Source: Pseudoalteromonas gelatinilytica
Lineage (GTDB): Bacteria > Pseudomonadota > Gammaproteobacteria > Enterobacterales > Alteromonadaceae
Length of the DNA: 64,000 nucleotides
Direction: 5' to 3'
Assembly (NCBI RefSeq): GCF_001641615.1
Contig: NZ_LRRU01000022.1
Location: 310,001 to 374,000, forward strand
Shown: positions 16,847-26,531 of the stretch, piece by piece
Position numbering within the stretch: the first letter of the stretch is position 1
How the letters are laid out: each line of letters starts with the position of its first letter
The notes under the pieces: model-generated
Seen by the model: the letters and a program-made list of their open reading frames with translations, nothing else
What the model was told of the DNA's origin: nothing
The model's database searches: none
Made by a program: the position numbers and the translations under genes

Positions 16847-17341
16847 ATGATCTGGGTTGATTACGCCATACTTGGCATTATTGCACTATCCACTATCATC
16901 GGCTTAATACGTGGCTTTGTAAAAGAAGCAATGTCATTAGCTGTATGGGCTGGCGCATTTATCATCTCTAGTTTGTTTTACCAATATTTAGCATCCTTCC
17001 TAACAAGTATTTCAGAACCCCTTTTAAGAAATGCAGCCGCAATAGCCATATTATTCTTTGCGACACTCCTGTTGGGTGGGTTACTAAACTATATTTTAGG
17101 TGAGCTTGTACAACGTACGGGTTTATCTGGCACAGACCGTGTTTTTGGCATAGTGTTTGGTGCTCTTCGTGGCGTGTTGGTCGTAAGCGCGTTACTCTTC
17201 TTTCTTGATGCTTTTACCGGTGCACCTAATACGCATTGGTGGGGCAACTCTATTTTGATTCCAGAATTTGGCTTTGTTGTTGAGTGGTTCTTTTCGTACC
17301 TCGAAAACAACTCGAGCTTTTTAAATTCTGTAAACCGTTAA
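16847..17341 (+). CDS. cvpA: CvpA family membrane protein
   Basis: 164 residues from ATG 16847. The frame is open three codons further from a TTG, but MIWVDYAILGIIALS is the family N terminus. Four membrane helices; GLIRGFVKEAMSLAVWAGAF and the central LLNYILGELVQRTGLSGTDRVFGIVFGALRG region are hallmarks. CvpA is needed for colicin V export and bile/envelope stress resistance in enterics. Its exact activity is unknown. It is followed by purF after 18 bases and probably shares its transcript. Confidence 0.95.
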   Translation: MIWVDYAILGIIALSTIIGLIRGFVKEAMSLAVWAGAFIISSLFYQYLASFLTSISEPLLRNAAAIAILFFATLLLGGLLNYILGELVQRTGLSGTDRVFGIVFGALRGVLVVSALLFFLDAFTGAPNTHWWGNSILIPEFGFVVEWFFSYLENNSSFLNSVNR

Positions 17342-17359
17342 TCGGCGAGGATAAATTTA

Positions 17360-18886
17360 ATGTGTGGTATCGTTGGCATAGTCGGAACTTCTCCTGTTAA
17401 TCAGGCGTTATATGACGGCTTAACTGTTTTGCAACACCGCGGTCAAGATGCAGCTGGCATCATTACCATTGAAAACAACACGTTTAGCTTACGTAAAGCC
17501 AATGGCCTTGTGAAAGATGTGTTTCATACCCGTCATATGAAACGCCTTCAAGGCACAATTGGTATTGGCCATGTTCGCTACCCGACAGCTGGTTCTTCTA
17601 GCTCGTCAGAAGCGCAACCTTTCTACGTTAACTCACCATTTGGTATTGCACTTGCGCACAATGGTAACTTAACAAACGCAGAAGCATTAAAGCAGCAATT
17701 ATTTTCAGAAGCTCGCCGTCATGTTAATACAACATCTGACTCTGAAATCTTACTTAACATCGTGGCACATGAGTTAAGCAAGTCAAACAAGCTAAAACTT
17801 GACGCTGAAGATATCTTCAATGCAGTGACCGAAGTAAACAATAAAGTAAATGGTGGTTATGCAACGATTGCAATGATCATCGGCCACGGTATTGTTGCGT
17901 TTCGTGATCCGAACGGCATTCGTCCGTTGGTGTTTGGTAAGCGTGAAACTGCAAATGGTACTGAGTACATGTTTGCTTCAGAAAGCGTGGCATTAAAAAC
18001 CGACGGTTTTGAGTTTGTTCGTGACGTAGCACCAGGTGAAGTGATTTACGTAACTGAAGATGGTCAGTTTTTCTCACAAGCGTGTGCTGAAAAAGCAACT
18101 TACTCGCCATGTATCTTTGAATTTGTTTACTTTGCGCGCCCAGATTCAACGATTGACCGTATGTCTGTTTATGCGACACGCGTAAACATGGGTACTAAGT
18201 TAGGTGAAAAAATCGCACGTGAATGGGCTGATAAAGATATCGATGTGGTTATTCCTATTCCTGAAACGTCGTGTGATGTAGCGCTTGAGATTGCGTCAGC
18301 ACTTAACCTGCCTTACCGCCAAGGTTTTGTTAAAAACCGCTACATTGGCCGTACCTTCATCATGCCAGGTCAAGAAATGCGTAAGAAATCAGTTCGTCAA
18401 AAACTGAATGCAATTGACCGTGAGTTCAAAGGCAAAAACGTATTACTTGTTGATGACTCAATTGTTCGTGGTACAACGTCAGCGCAAATCGTAGAAATGG
18501 CTCGTGAGTCAGGTGCGAAGAATGTTTACTTCGCGTCAGCAGCGCCAGAGATTCGTTTCCCGAACGTATACGGTATTGATATGCCATCGGCAGCTGAGCT
18601 AATTGCGCATGGCCGTGAAGTGGAAGATATCAATGCTAGCATCGGTGCAGATGGTCTTATCTATCAATCGCTAGATGACCTAATCTCAGCAGTAAGCCAA
18701 GAAAACCCAGAAATCACCCGTTTTGAAACATCAGTATTCGATGGTCAATACATCACAGGTGATATCGACCAAGATTACCTAAACCACATTGACCGTTTAC
18801 GTAATGATTCAGCGAAATCAACCCGCGAAAACGCCATGTCAGCGAGTTTAGAGCTACACAATCAAGAAGAGAACAGTGCTGATTAA
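17360..18886 (+). CDS. purF: Amidophosphoribosyltransferase
   Basis: 508 residues. PurF makes 5-phosphoribosylamine from PRPP and glutamine, the first committed step of purine synthesis. The Ntn-type glutaminase starts MCGIVGIVG, with the catalytic cysteine exposed after removal of Met1. The phosphoribosyltransferase loop NVLLVDDSIVRGTTS is intact. The chain ends in a typical acidic tail. It is followed by a terminator, closing the truA-to-purF block. Confidence 0.98.
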   Translation: MCGIVGIVGTSPVNQALYDGLTVLQHRGQDAAGIITIENNTFSLRKANGLVKDVFHTRHMKRLQGTIGIGHVRYPTAGSSSSSEAQPFYVNSPFGIALAHNGNLTNAEALKQQLFSEARRHVNTTSDSEILLNIVAHELSKSNKLKLDAEDIFNAVTEVNNKVNGGYATIAMIIGHGIVAFRDPNGIRPLVFGKRETANGTEYMFASESVALKTDGFEFVRDVAPGEVIYVTEDGQFFSQACAEKATYSPCIFEFVYFARPDSTIDRMSVYATRVNMGTKLGEKIAREWADKDIDVVIPIPETSCDVALEIASALNLPYRQGFVKNRYIGRTFIMPGQEMRKKSVRQKLNAIDREFKGKNVLLVDDSIVRGTTSAQIVEMARESGAKNVYFASAAPEIRFPNVYGIDMPSAAELIAHGREVEDINASIGADGLIYQSLDDLISAVSQENPEITRFETSVFDGQYITGDIDQDYLNHIDRLRNDSAKSTRENAMSASLELHNQEENSAD

Positions 18887-18908
18887 TCAGTGCAAATCTA
18901 TTTGATAT

Positions 18909-18936
18909 AAAAAAGGAGCTGAATAGCTCCTTTTTT
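18909..18936 (+). terminator. Rho-independent terminator after purF
   Basis: AAAAAAGGAGCT and AGCTCCTTTTTT form a perfect 12-bp stem around GAAT. The A-run on the other side makes it potentially bidirectional for the convergent Yip1-family gene. Confidence 0.9.
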
Positions 18937-18968
18937 GTTTGTGGAAAGAAAGGAAAATAACAATGTAC

Positions 18969-19574
18969 TCAGGTAAACATAGGGTGGACGATTCCATTAG
19001 TCCATAAGATAGCTGTCGCAGCTAAAATAATCACCAGTAATATCAGCCCACACGTGACCACCGAACTGGCATAAATAAAGCCTCGCTCCTCAGGAATGTG
19101 CATCAAAATTGGCACTCCCGTGTAAAGCAAGTAAACAGAGTAGGCAAGTGCTACAAGGCCTACACACACCACAAACCAAAGTTCAGGTAAAAATGCCGCA
19201 AATGAAGACATAAATACCGGCGTTGCTGTATATGCAGCGAGCTCTAAGGTTTGTGTAAAGGTGGGTTTTGCACCAAAGGTAACGGCCATCCAATGTGCTA
19301 AGTAAGCAAGTGCAAAAACGCCCGCAATCAGTGCAAAGTACATCGCGATAGCAATGAGTAATGCACTATCATGGGTTAAAAACACTGCATCGCCAGAGCC
19401 AATACTCCAACCTAAATATACAGATGAATAGTAGCCCATAATTGAAGGAATACTGGCAATTAATAAAATGTGCGACAAGCTATAGCGCAAGCTTTCGTGG
19501 CGGTTATCAATTGTTTGCCATTCTTCGAGTGGGTGGGCGTACAAGCCCCATAAGTGGTTTAGAATCATAATCAA
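18969..19574 (-). CDS. Yip1-family inner membrane protein
   Basis: 201 residues with five predicted membrane helices. The N-terminal segment (HLWGLYAHPLEEWQTI, then SLSHILLIASIPSIMGYYSS) matches bacterial Yip1/DUF1282 proteins related to YohC. The function of these proteins is not known. The start could be the Met at 19574 or the one two codons later (MILNHLWGLY). It converges on purF and diverges from miaE. Confidence 0.75.
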   Translation of the reverse strand: MIMILNHLWGLYAHPLEEWQTIDNRHESLRYSLSHILLIASIPSIMGYYSSVYLGWSIGSGDAVFLTHDSALLIAIAMYFALIAGVFALAYLAHWMAVTFGAKPTFTQTLELAAYTATPVFMSSFAAFLPELWFVVCVGLVALAYSVYLLYTGVPILMHIPEERGFIYASSVVTCGLILLVIILAATAILWTNGIVHPMFT

Positions 19575-19782
19575 TGCCCCTGTAAAAAGGAATGTGAGCT
19601 GTTTTATTTTTGTACAGCTTTGATTAAGTTATGGTTCAGTAATTAAACCTTGTCAAGAAGCTGCAATAATCGAAATGGTCGATAAAATGTAACTCTTTAG
19701 TGCATATAGAAAATTAGCTTGCACTGATATGGGTCATGGAATGCGGGCTTATTTATGTGATAAAATCGAATCAAGATTTTTG

Positions 19783-20556
19783 ATGAGAAGTTATTCAGTG
19801 CCTTATTCTGATTTGTTAGCGCCCATTCATTCTTTTTTAAAGTGCGAAACACCCGATGAGTGGATTGCTGCGGCAACCAAAAAAGAAAACTTAGATGTGG
19901 TTTTAATCGACCATCTTATCTGCGAATTAAAAGCAGCTCAGTCTGCCATGTTTTTAATTCGTAAGTATGCAGTTGATAAAGAAAGTAGTGATGCTTTGCT
20001 TGAGTGGTTAAAACCATTTGAGACGCTTGTATATAAGCGAGAAGGAGATTGGCGTGAGCTTGCTGATAAAAACAAGCTGACTAAATCAATGATCCCAAAA
20101 TCGAATTCACCATACGGGCAAGACCTTATCGATAAAATGGTGATGCTCATTAAAGAAGAACTACATCACTTTTATCAAGTCCTTGAGATCATGGATGAAT
20201 ACGGTATTGAATATAAAAGCATTACTCCATGTCGTTATGCGAAAGGGATGCTGCGCCACGTGAAAACTTACGAGCCTGATGCTTTGGTTGATAAGTTAAT
20301 TATCGGTGCTTATATCGAAGCCCGCTCATGTGAACGCTTTGCTAAATTAGCCCCGCATGTTGATAAGCGCTTAGGTGATTTTTATATCTCACTACTGCGC
20401 TCTGAAGCGCGACATTACCAAGATTATTTAACTCTTGCGCAAGAAATCAGTGAGTTTGATATTACCGAACGTGTTGAATTTTTTGGTCAACTTGAAGCTG
20501 AGCTTATTTCAACCCCAGATGAAGACTTTAAATTTCACAGCGGTGTGCCTGCATAA
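19783..20556 (+). CDS. miaE: tRNA 2-methylthio-N6-isopentenyladenosine(37) hydroxylase
   Basis: 257 residues from the ATG at 19783. The frame is open to 19729, but homologs align from about SYSVPYSDLLAPIHSFL, so the upstream 18 codons are doubtful. MiaE is a di-iron monooxygenase that hydroxylates the isopentenyl group at A37 of tRNA. The conserved helices LIDHLICELKAAQSAMFLIRKY, IKEELHHFYQVLEIM, IGAYIEARSCERFAKL and LLRSEARHYQDYL supply the carboxylate and EExxH/ExxH ligands of a ferritin-like di-iron site. It stands alone between a divergent gene and a regulator. Confidence 0.9.
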   Translation: MRSYSVPYSDLLAPIHSFLKCETPDEWIAAATKKENLDVVLIDHLICELKAAQSAMFLIRKYAVDKESSDALLEWLKPFETLVYKREGDWRELADKNKLTKSMIPKSNSPYGQDLIDKMVMLIKEELHHFYQVLEIMDEYGIEYKSITPCRYAKGMLRHVKTYEPDALVDKLIIGAYIEARSCERFAKLAPHVDKRLGDFYISLLRSEARHYQDYLTLAQEISEFDITERVEFFGQLEAELISTPDEDFKFHSGVPA

Positions 20557-20781
20557 TATATTAAATCAGAGCGCCTGTTTGGCGCTCTAATTCATTTATC
20601 TTGCCAAATTTAGTGGGTTTTACCCCCTATTCAAATTAACTAATTCTCATTACTTTTCTAATACTTATTCATTTATTGTTTTAGTAAATAATTTGTACCT
20701 TTTAAAATCTTGCACTACCTTTGACCTAGGTTGCTATTAACATTCGTAAAATAGAATCATAAGTTGTTAAAAGGAGAAGTC

Positions 20782-23004
20782 ATGCGTGATTCTAATGTGC
20801 CTTTCGAGTTTAAAGAAGATGCTTCTGAACAATCGTATGCCCAAAAAACATGGAAAGTTTTAACGGTTGAAGATGACTTAAACTACCAACAAGCATTACT
20901 AAACAGTTTTAATGCCATATCTCTAGATAACAATGAGTCTCTTGAGGTATTTACGGCAAATTCAGTGTCAGAGGCATCGTCTGTGTTATCGCGTCACAAA
21001 GATATCGCTATTGTATTTCTTGATGTGGTGATGGAAGAAGACGATTCTGGCCTTAGACTTGTAAATACCATACGCCACGTATTAGGCAACAACGATATAC
21101 GCATAGTGCTATTAACAGGGCAGCCAAGCTTTGCCCCCGAACCGCAAGTAATGCAATTGCTTGATATTGACGAATATTGGAATAAGTCTGACATGACGGT
21201 AGATAAACTTAAATCTATCGTTAGTAGCCATCTTCGTACGTATCAATATATTTCGCAAATCTCAAATGCCAAACAAGGACTGCAGTTAGTACTTGATGCG
21301 GCAAGAAGCATTAATAGTAAACACGACATACGTGCATTTTCTCATGCGGTGCTAGATGAAATAGGTAAAATTTTGCATCTATCTAAGGGAGGCGGCGTAT
21401 TATGCGTTGGCAATGAAAAGCACGTTGATAAACACCCAAAAGTTCTTACTAGTGTCGGTTGTTACAGAGGGCTTGATGGTAAAGAGCTCAGCACAGATGT
21501 GCTCAGTGAAGAAGCACAGCAATCGTATATTTTAGCCAGAGATAAAAAAGAGCATGTGTTTTCTGAGCATTACAGTGTTTTTTATTTTGATACCGCTGAT
21601 GTTGATGTTAGCTATTACATCACGATTGTTAAATCAGATGTTCCCATCGACGAGCATAATGTATTTTTACTAAAGGTATTTAGTGAAAATGTCAGTACAG
21701 GCTTTTCGAATATTGCACTGATGAACCGGCTTACTGAGCTTGCTTACACCGATATAACGCTAAACATGCCCAACAGGAACTGGCTCCAGCGCGAAATCGA
21801 TAATATGAACAAATACGAACAAGCTGAAACTCAGTTAGTGGTGTTTGAGATACTTCAGTTTGACGAAAAGTCTTTTCGGTTTGGTCATGAATTTTGTAAA
21901 AAAACACATCTAAAAATGCGCGAGAATATTTTGCAAGCCTTAGCGCCGTATCACCCTCGTATCGCTGTTTTTAAAAGTGATTGTTTAGGTGTTTTAGTGT
22001 CAAGCCATGCATTTGAAGATGAAAGCGTTGTTGACTCTTTAAAACGTCAATCTTTTGAAATTGATGGGGTAAAACAGTTTTTAGATGTGCGTATTTTAGT
22101 TATGCAGCTAATCGCCTTTGAAGATCATAACGCAGAGCAAATATTCAATTTAGCAGAGTCTACTCTTAATGATGAAAACACACAAAGAGCTGAGCTTCTC
22201 TATTATACGTTAGATAATACCAAAGCGATTACACGGCGCTATGAATTGATGCAAGAGCTGCGCACCGCAATACGCAACAAAGAGCTCCAAGTAGCCCTAC
22301 AACCCAAGGTTAATTTAACCACTAATGAAGTCATTGGTTTTGAAGCACTGGCGCGATGGCAAAGAGGTGATGGAACATTTGTCAGACCCGATGAGTTTAT
22401 TGAACTTGCCGAAACTGCTGGACTTATTAGTGAGTTAGATAAGTTGATTTTTGACAAAATAATGCAAACGATTAACCAATTTGCAGAGCAGGGCGTTAGT
22501 TTGCCAATCGCGTTTAATGCCTCTACGTTTGATTTGTTAGCCGATGATTACTTTGTTGAGATTGCGGCACGTATTGAGGAATATGGCATTTCACCTTCGT
22601 TACTTGAGCTTGAAGTAACAGAGACCCAAGCAATTTTTAACTATGAAAAGATCAATGCATGTTTATGTCGTTTTGCCGGTTTAGGGATAAAAATTAGCAT
22701 TGATGATTTTGGGACAGGTTATTCATCGCTCGCCCATGTTAGTGAAATACCAGCACAAAATATAAAAATAGACCGCTGTTTTGTGAGCAATATTCAAGAC
22801 TCGAGGTCTAATCAACATATTATCGAAATGATTATGCTATTAGCAGAAAAATTCGGTTTTGAAGTAACAGCGGAAGGCATTGAAACGGAGGCTGAGTACG
22901 CTTGGCTCGTTGAAGCTGGTTGTAGTGTAGGGCAGGGTTATTATTACGCTAAACCCATGTTTTATGATGATGCATTGCAGTGGCTAAAGGGCCGGTCTAA
23001 CTAA
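20782..23004 (+). CDS. Response regulator with EAL phosphodiesterase domain
   Basis: 740 residues from ATG 20782, chosen because AAAGGAGAAG lies just upstream. An in-frame TTG at 20764 is unlikely. Domain order: receiver (about 25-155; phosphoacceptor Asp81 in FLDVVMEEDD), a DUF3369-like sensory segment (about 160-310), a GGDEF-like domain lacking the GGDEF signature (about 315-470), and EAL (about 490-735). The EAL motifs are intact: GFEALARW (EAL at 521-523), LELEVTET, IDDFGTGYSS, NIKIDRCFV and AEGIETEAEY. The protein should therefore hydrolyse cyclic di-GMP under phosphorylation control. The kinase gene starts six bases after its stop and is the probable partner. Confidence 0.88.
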   Translation: MRDSNVPFEFKEDASEQSYAQKTWKVLTVEDDLNYQQALLNSFNAISLDNNESLEVFTANSVSEASSVLSRHKDIAIVFLDVVMEEDDSGLRLVNTIRHVLGNNDIRIVLLTGQPSFAPEPQVMQLLDIDEYWNKSDMTVDKLKSIVSSHLRTYQYISQISNAKQGLQLVLDAARSINSKHDIRAFSHAVLDEIGKILHLSKGGGVLCVGNEKHVDKHPKVLTSVGCYRGLDGKELSTDVLSEEAQQSYILARDKKEHVFSEHYSVFYFDTADVDVSYYITIVKSDVPIDEHNVFLLKVFSENVSTGFSNIALMNRLTELAYTDITLNMPNRNWLQREIDNMNKYEQAETQLVVFEILQFDEKSFRFGHEFCKKTHLKMRENILQALAPYHPRIAVFKSDCLGVLVSSHAFEDESVVDSLKRQSFEIDGVKQFLDVRILVMQLIAFEDHNAEQIFNLAESTLNDENTQRAELLYYTLDNTKAITRRYELMQELRTAIRNKELQVALQPKVNLTTNEVIGFEALARWQRGDGTFVRPDEFIELAETAGLISELDKLIFDKIMQTINQFAEQGVSLPIAFNASTFDLLADDYFVEIAARIEEYGISPSLLELEVTETQAIFNYEKINACLCRFAGLGIKISIDDFGTGYSSLAHVSEIPAQNIKIDRCFVSNIQDSRSNQHIIEMIMLLAEKFGFEVTAEGIETEAEYAWLVEAGCSVGQGYYYAKPMFYDDALQWLKGRSN

Positions 23005-23009
23005 CTATT

Positions 23010-24914
23010 ATGGTAGAAGTAAATCACCAATATGAGTTACTAAAGAAAAGGCTACTTATAAAATTTGTGGTTATTGTCATTGGCAGCTTATTTATAAGCG
23101 CTATGGTTTATTTACTGCAATACCAAATACAAAAAAGTAATGTCACGCTTTTACAAGATAACACCTTACTTGCAGCGCATAATACCTTTAGCAGAGAGTT
23201 GGGTGATGTGCGTAAAGTGGTTAAATTGCTGGTGGCTGACGAAGCGCTAAAACGCCACGTATCCGACGCTGAACTTGAACAACAAATACAAACTCATTTT
23301 GTTAATTTTGGTTTAGCTGCTGACAGCATTTCTCAAATACGTTGGTTAGATAGCCAGGGCCAAGAACGGTACCGCGTTAATTTTAAAGCTGGTAAAGCCC
23401 AAGTTGTGGCACCACAACAGTTGCAAAATAAAGGTAATCGTTATTACTTCACTGAAGGAATTGCGCACAGTAAAGGTGATGTATACATCACGCCAATAGA
23501 TTTAAATGTTGAACGCGGCGTTGTCGTCGCCCCATATGAGCCGACATTGCGCGCATCCTATCGAACCACGAACGACACTTTTGTGTTAGATGGGTTAATT
23601 GTTGTCAATTTTGACCTATCGAAAACCTTACAACAAATTAAGTCACTGAGTACTTTGCAAGCTCAAATACAATTGGTTAATGGCGAAGGCTATTGGTTGT
23701 TAAATCCTGATAGTAAGAAAGAGTGGGGCTTTATGTTAGATAAGCCACAACTCACTCTCAGCGAAGATGATGATCAGTTATGGCAAACAATTGCTGAATT
23801 ACCGAAAACGCAGCAACTTATTACATCGCATAGTCGTACAACCAGCTTTTTAAAAATGAATCTCGGTAATAATAATGACAATGCATTAAGTAATATCATT
23901 GTGCTGGTAAAAGCGGACAATTCAGTACTGAGGGAGATATTTTTATGGTCATTTGGCATTGCTTTGGCATGTGCTGTTTGTCTAATTACTATTGCTGGTT
24001 TGTATTTAAAGCGTAGTTATCGTGATCAGTGTCAAATCATTAAAGCAACAGCAAATTTAGAAAATGAGCAGCAGGAGCTGGTAGCGGCTAATAGCAAATT
24101 ACAACGCTATATAAAACAGCAGCATCAATTACAGGGGGAGTTGATTGAAGCGCAACGGTTGTCATCGCTCGGTTTAATGGTGGCCGGTGTCGCTCATGAA
24201 ATGAATACCCCATTAGGTGGTGCTGCTATTTCAGTATCAAATGCACAGTTAATTAATCAACAACTCAAAGATAAAATTGACCAAGGCTTCACAAAGCAGT
24301 TTTTAGAAACGAGAGTTGAACGTATTGCCGATAATTTGTCGCTCTCAAAAGTAAATTTAGATAAAGCGATCGCTCATGTGAAAAGCTTTAAAGAAATGGC
24401 CCATGATCGCTCGAATGATCAACTTGTTAGCTTTAATATCGAAAATGTCACCCATGATCTTCTACTGGGTTTAAAATCTCGCTTTAAGGCCTCTAAAGTA
24501 ACAATTGAAACGCACATCGATGTCAAACAAGACATCACGAGTCGACCTGGGGTTATTTCACAAATTATAGAAAGCCTAATCGTCAATGCAATTTCTCATG
24601 CCTTTAATGAGCATGACACAAAGCAGGTTCAGTTAGCTGTTTATCTAGAAAGTGACAATACATTATGTATTAAAGTGTCTGACAATGGCTCAGGTATAGA
24701 TGAATCCTTGCGAGAACAGCTATTTGATCCTTTCTTCACCACATCAAGAAAACACGGTCACACTGGGCTTGGGTTGTATCTTGTTCATCAGTGGGTTACA
24801 AATGTTCTAAAAGGTAAGATAAGCTTAGTCGCAACTAATGAACTGCCAGAAAATATTGCAACACAGTTTAAAATCACGCTACCGATTAGTATTTCAACGA
24901 GCACTAATGTTTAG
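23010..24914 (+). CDS. Membrane sensor histidine kinase
   Basis: 634 residues. Two membrane helices (about 17-37 and 310-332) enclose a large periplasmic domain of the Cache type (IRWLDSQGQERYRVNF and YYFTEGIAHSKGDVYITPIDLN are typical). A coiled coil (about 340-385) leads to HisKA, with phosphorylated His396 in VAHEMNTPLGG, and a HATPase domain with DNGSGIDE, FDPFFTTS and GHTGLGLYLV. It probably phosphorylates the REC-EAL protein encoded six bases upstream. Its last 11 bases overlap the convergent gene for a solute-binding protein, so ligand sensing via that protein is possible but unproven. Confidence 0.92.
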   Translation: MVEVNHQYELLKKRLLIKFVVIVIGSLFISAMVYLLQYQIQKSNVTLLQDNTLLAAHNTFSRELGDVRKVVKLLVADEALKRHVSDAELEQQIQTHFVNFGLAADSISQIRWLDSQGQERYRVNFKAGKAQVVAPQQLQNKGNRYYFTEGIAHSKGDVYITPIDLNVERGVVVAPYEPTLRASYRTTNDTFVLDGLIVVNFDLSKTLQQIKSLSTLQAQIQLVNGEGYWLLNPDSKKEWGFMLDKPQLTLSEDDDQLWQTIAELPKTQQLITSHSRTTSFLKMNLGNNNDNALSNIIVLVKADNSVLREIFLWSFGIALACAVCLITIAGLYLKRSYRDQCQIIKATANLENEQQELVAANSKLQRYIKQQHQLQGELIEAQRLSSLGLMVAGVAHEMNTPLGGAAISVSNAQLINQQLKDKIDQGFTKQFLETRVERIADNLSLSKVNLDKAIAHVKSFKEMAHDRSNDQLVSFNIENVTHDLLLGLKSRFKASKVTIETHIDVKQDITSRPGVISQIIESLIVNAISHAFNEHDTKQVQLAVYLESDNTLCIKVSDNGSGIDESLREQLFDPFFTTSRKHGHTGLGLYLVHQWVTNVLKGKISLVATNELPENIATQFKITLPISISTSTNV

Positions 24915-25692
24915 CTAATAATTGATGGATGCTTGCAATTTCCTCTGCACTGAGTTCATAGCTTTTAAATATTTCATCCAGCTTTCCCGAGTTTTTTAAA
25001 GACTGCACGCCTAAATATAAGCTTTGCTGAAATAGCTCAGCGTGAGGGTGATCTTTTTTGGTGATCACATGTAAATACTGAGTGGCAAGGTAGGGGCTAA
25101 TTATTTCTAATTCTGTTTGTTTTGCTTGCTGTAACCGTTCACTCTTGTCGAGCCAATAGAGTGCGACCTCCTTAGTACCGGCAACTAAATCAACACGGCC
25201 ATGCTTTAACAGTAATAAGCTTTCAATCAAACTATCTGTAGTTGTTATGGTCAGTTCAGGATGCTGTTCGAATTCGTCACTCACCACATAATCTTCGCCT
25301 TTGCTGATTGTATATGGCTTTAATGAATAGAGTGATCCGGTAAAGGTGATGTCTTTGCCCGCCTGCTTAAATAATACCGTATGAGCCGTTGCTAAGGGTT
25401 GTGAGTAGCTAAATTCTCTAGCCCTTTGCTCTGTATAAAAAGCCCCTAGTACAGCAACACGTTTATGGCGCTTAGCAAGTTTTAAAGCGCGCGCCCAATG
25501 GGTGTATTCAATCGTTGCTTGGTGTTTTTGGCTTTTAAGTGCTGCAATAATGACTTCGTGCAACCAACCCGGCTCGCTCTTATTATTAATAAAGTAAGGC
25601 GGGTATGGTTCAGTGACCAGTTGCCAAGTTTGGCTATGGACTGAAAAGCTAAACAAAAAACAGCAACAAAAACAGCTTAATCGACTCATCAT
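24904..25692 (-). CDS. Periplasmic solute-binding protein, family 3 type
   Basis: 262 residues. The N-terminal signal peptide (MMSRLSCFCCCFLFSFSVHS) ends with SVHS|Q. The mature chain begins TWQLVTEPYPPYFINN, the usual first strand of SBP_bac_3 amino-acid-binding proteins. IEYTHWARALKLAKRHKRVAV and SYSQPLATAHTVLF follow. No transporter genes are adjacent, so it may be a free binding protein or a sensor accessory rather than part of an ABC importer. The gene is convergent with, and overlaps by 11 bases, the sensor kinase gene. The ligand cannot be told from sequence. Confidence 0.8.
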   Translation of the reverse strand: MMSRLSCFCCCFLFSFSVHSQTWQLVTEPYPPYFINNKSEPGWLHEVIIAALKSQKHQATIEYTHWARALKLAKRHKRVAVLGAFYTEQRAREFSYSQPLATAHTVLFKQAGKDITFTGSLYSLKPYTISKGEDYVVSDEFEQHPELTITTTDSLIESLLLLKHGRVDLVAGTKEVALYWLDKSERLQQAKQTELEIISPYLATQYLHVITKKDHPHAELFQQSLYLGVQSLKNSGKLDEIFKSYELSAEEIASIHQLLAKH

Positions 25693-25741
25693 AGATAATG
25701 CGTTTTTTACAATACTGTTTAAAGCATAGTTAAAATACTGG

Positions 25742-26476
25742 CTATTTAAAGGGTGAATGGATTAGTTTTTGCTGCTCAGGTGTAACTCTTAAGTATGACC
25801 CTTGTTCATACCAGTCACCCAACACTGTGCGCGTTAGTGTTTTACCTGCGTGATTATAATGGTGCACATTCGGGCGGTGGGTATGGCCGTGGATCATATT
25901 AGCAACCTGATGTTTTTCAAACATGGCTAATACTGCATCTTCAGTCACATCTAGGATTTCTAATGCTTTGCCGGCTTGACTTTGTTTTGATTTTTCTCGG
26001 GCGTTGCGGGCAATCTTTTTGCGATACCAAAGCGGCATAGCAAGCATTAATTTTGGCCACCACCAACCACGGCTTTTTTTACGAAACTGTTGATACTCAA
26101 TATCTTGAGTGCACATTTCATCACCGTGCAAGATAACTGTTGGAGTACCGTATAAATCAATAACAACTTGCTCAGGCAATAAAGTCATACTCGCGCTTTT
26201 AGCATAGTCTTCTCGCATGATAAAATCGCGATTACCATGGATAAAAAACACCTCAGTACCACTTTTACTGGCTTGGCATAAACGTGCGGCAACACTCTTT
26301 GAAAGGTCAGTTTGATAGTCATCACCGACCCATACTTCAAAAAAGTCACCCAAAATATACAGCGCATCAACGTCATCATTAATAATCTTGCTATCAAGAA
26401 AATCAAAAAATGCCGCTGTGATGTCGGGGCGGTTTTCTGTTAAATGGAGATCGGCAATAAAATAACTTTGATTCAT
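25742..26476 (-). CDS. lpxH: UDP-2,3-diacylglucosamine diphosphatase
   Basis: 244 residues from the ATG at 26476. The frame is open eight codons further, but MNQSYFIADLHL is the family start. LpxH hydrolyses UDP-2,3-diacylglucosamine to lipid X in lipid A synthesis at the inner membrane. The metallophosphoesterase motifs are all present: DLHL, GDFFEVWVGDD, HGNRDF, HGDEMCT and GHTHRPNVH. It follows ppiB on the same strand, separated by a terminator hairpin, as in many gammaproteobacteria. Confidence 0.95.
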   Translation of the reverse strand: MNQSYFIADLHLTENRPDITAAFFDFLDSKIINDDVDALYILGDFFEVWVGDDYQTDLSKSVAARLCQASKSGTEVFFIHGNRDFIMREDYAKSASMTLLPEQVVIDLYGTPTVILHGDEMCTQDIEYQQFRKKSRGWWWPKLMLAMPLWYRKKIARNAREKSKQSQAGKALEILDVTEDAVLAMFEKHQVANMIHGHTHRPNVHHYNHAGKTLTRTVLGDWYEQGSYLRVTPEQQKLIHSPFK

Positions 26477-26485
26477 GGTTACTCG

Positions 26486-26511
26486 CAAAAAAGCGGGCAA
26501 CAGGCCCGCTT
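26486..26511 (-). terminator. Terminator between ppiB and lpxH
   Basis: Read on the minus strand, AAGCGGGC / GCCCGCTT form an 8-bp stem (26491-26498 with 26504-26511) followed by TTTTTTG. It ends 10 bases before the lpxH start, so lpxH expression from the ppiB promoter would depend on read-through. Confidence 0.75.
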
Positions 26512-26531
26512 AAAAAGACTAAACGATTAAA

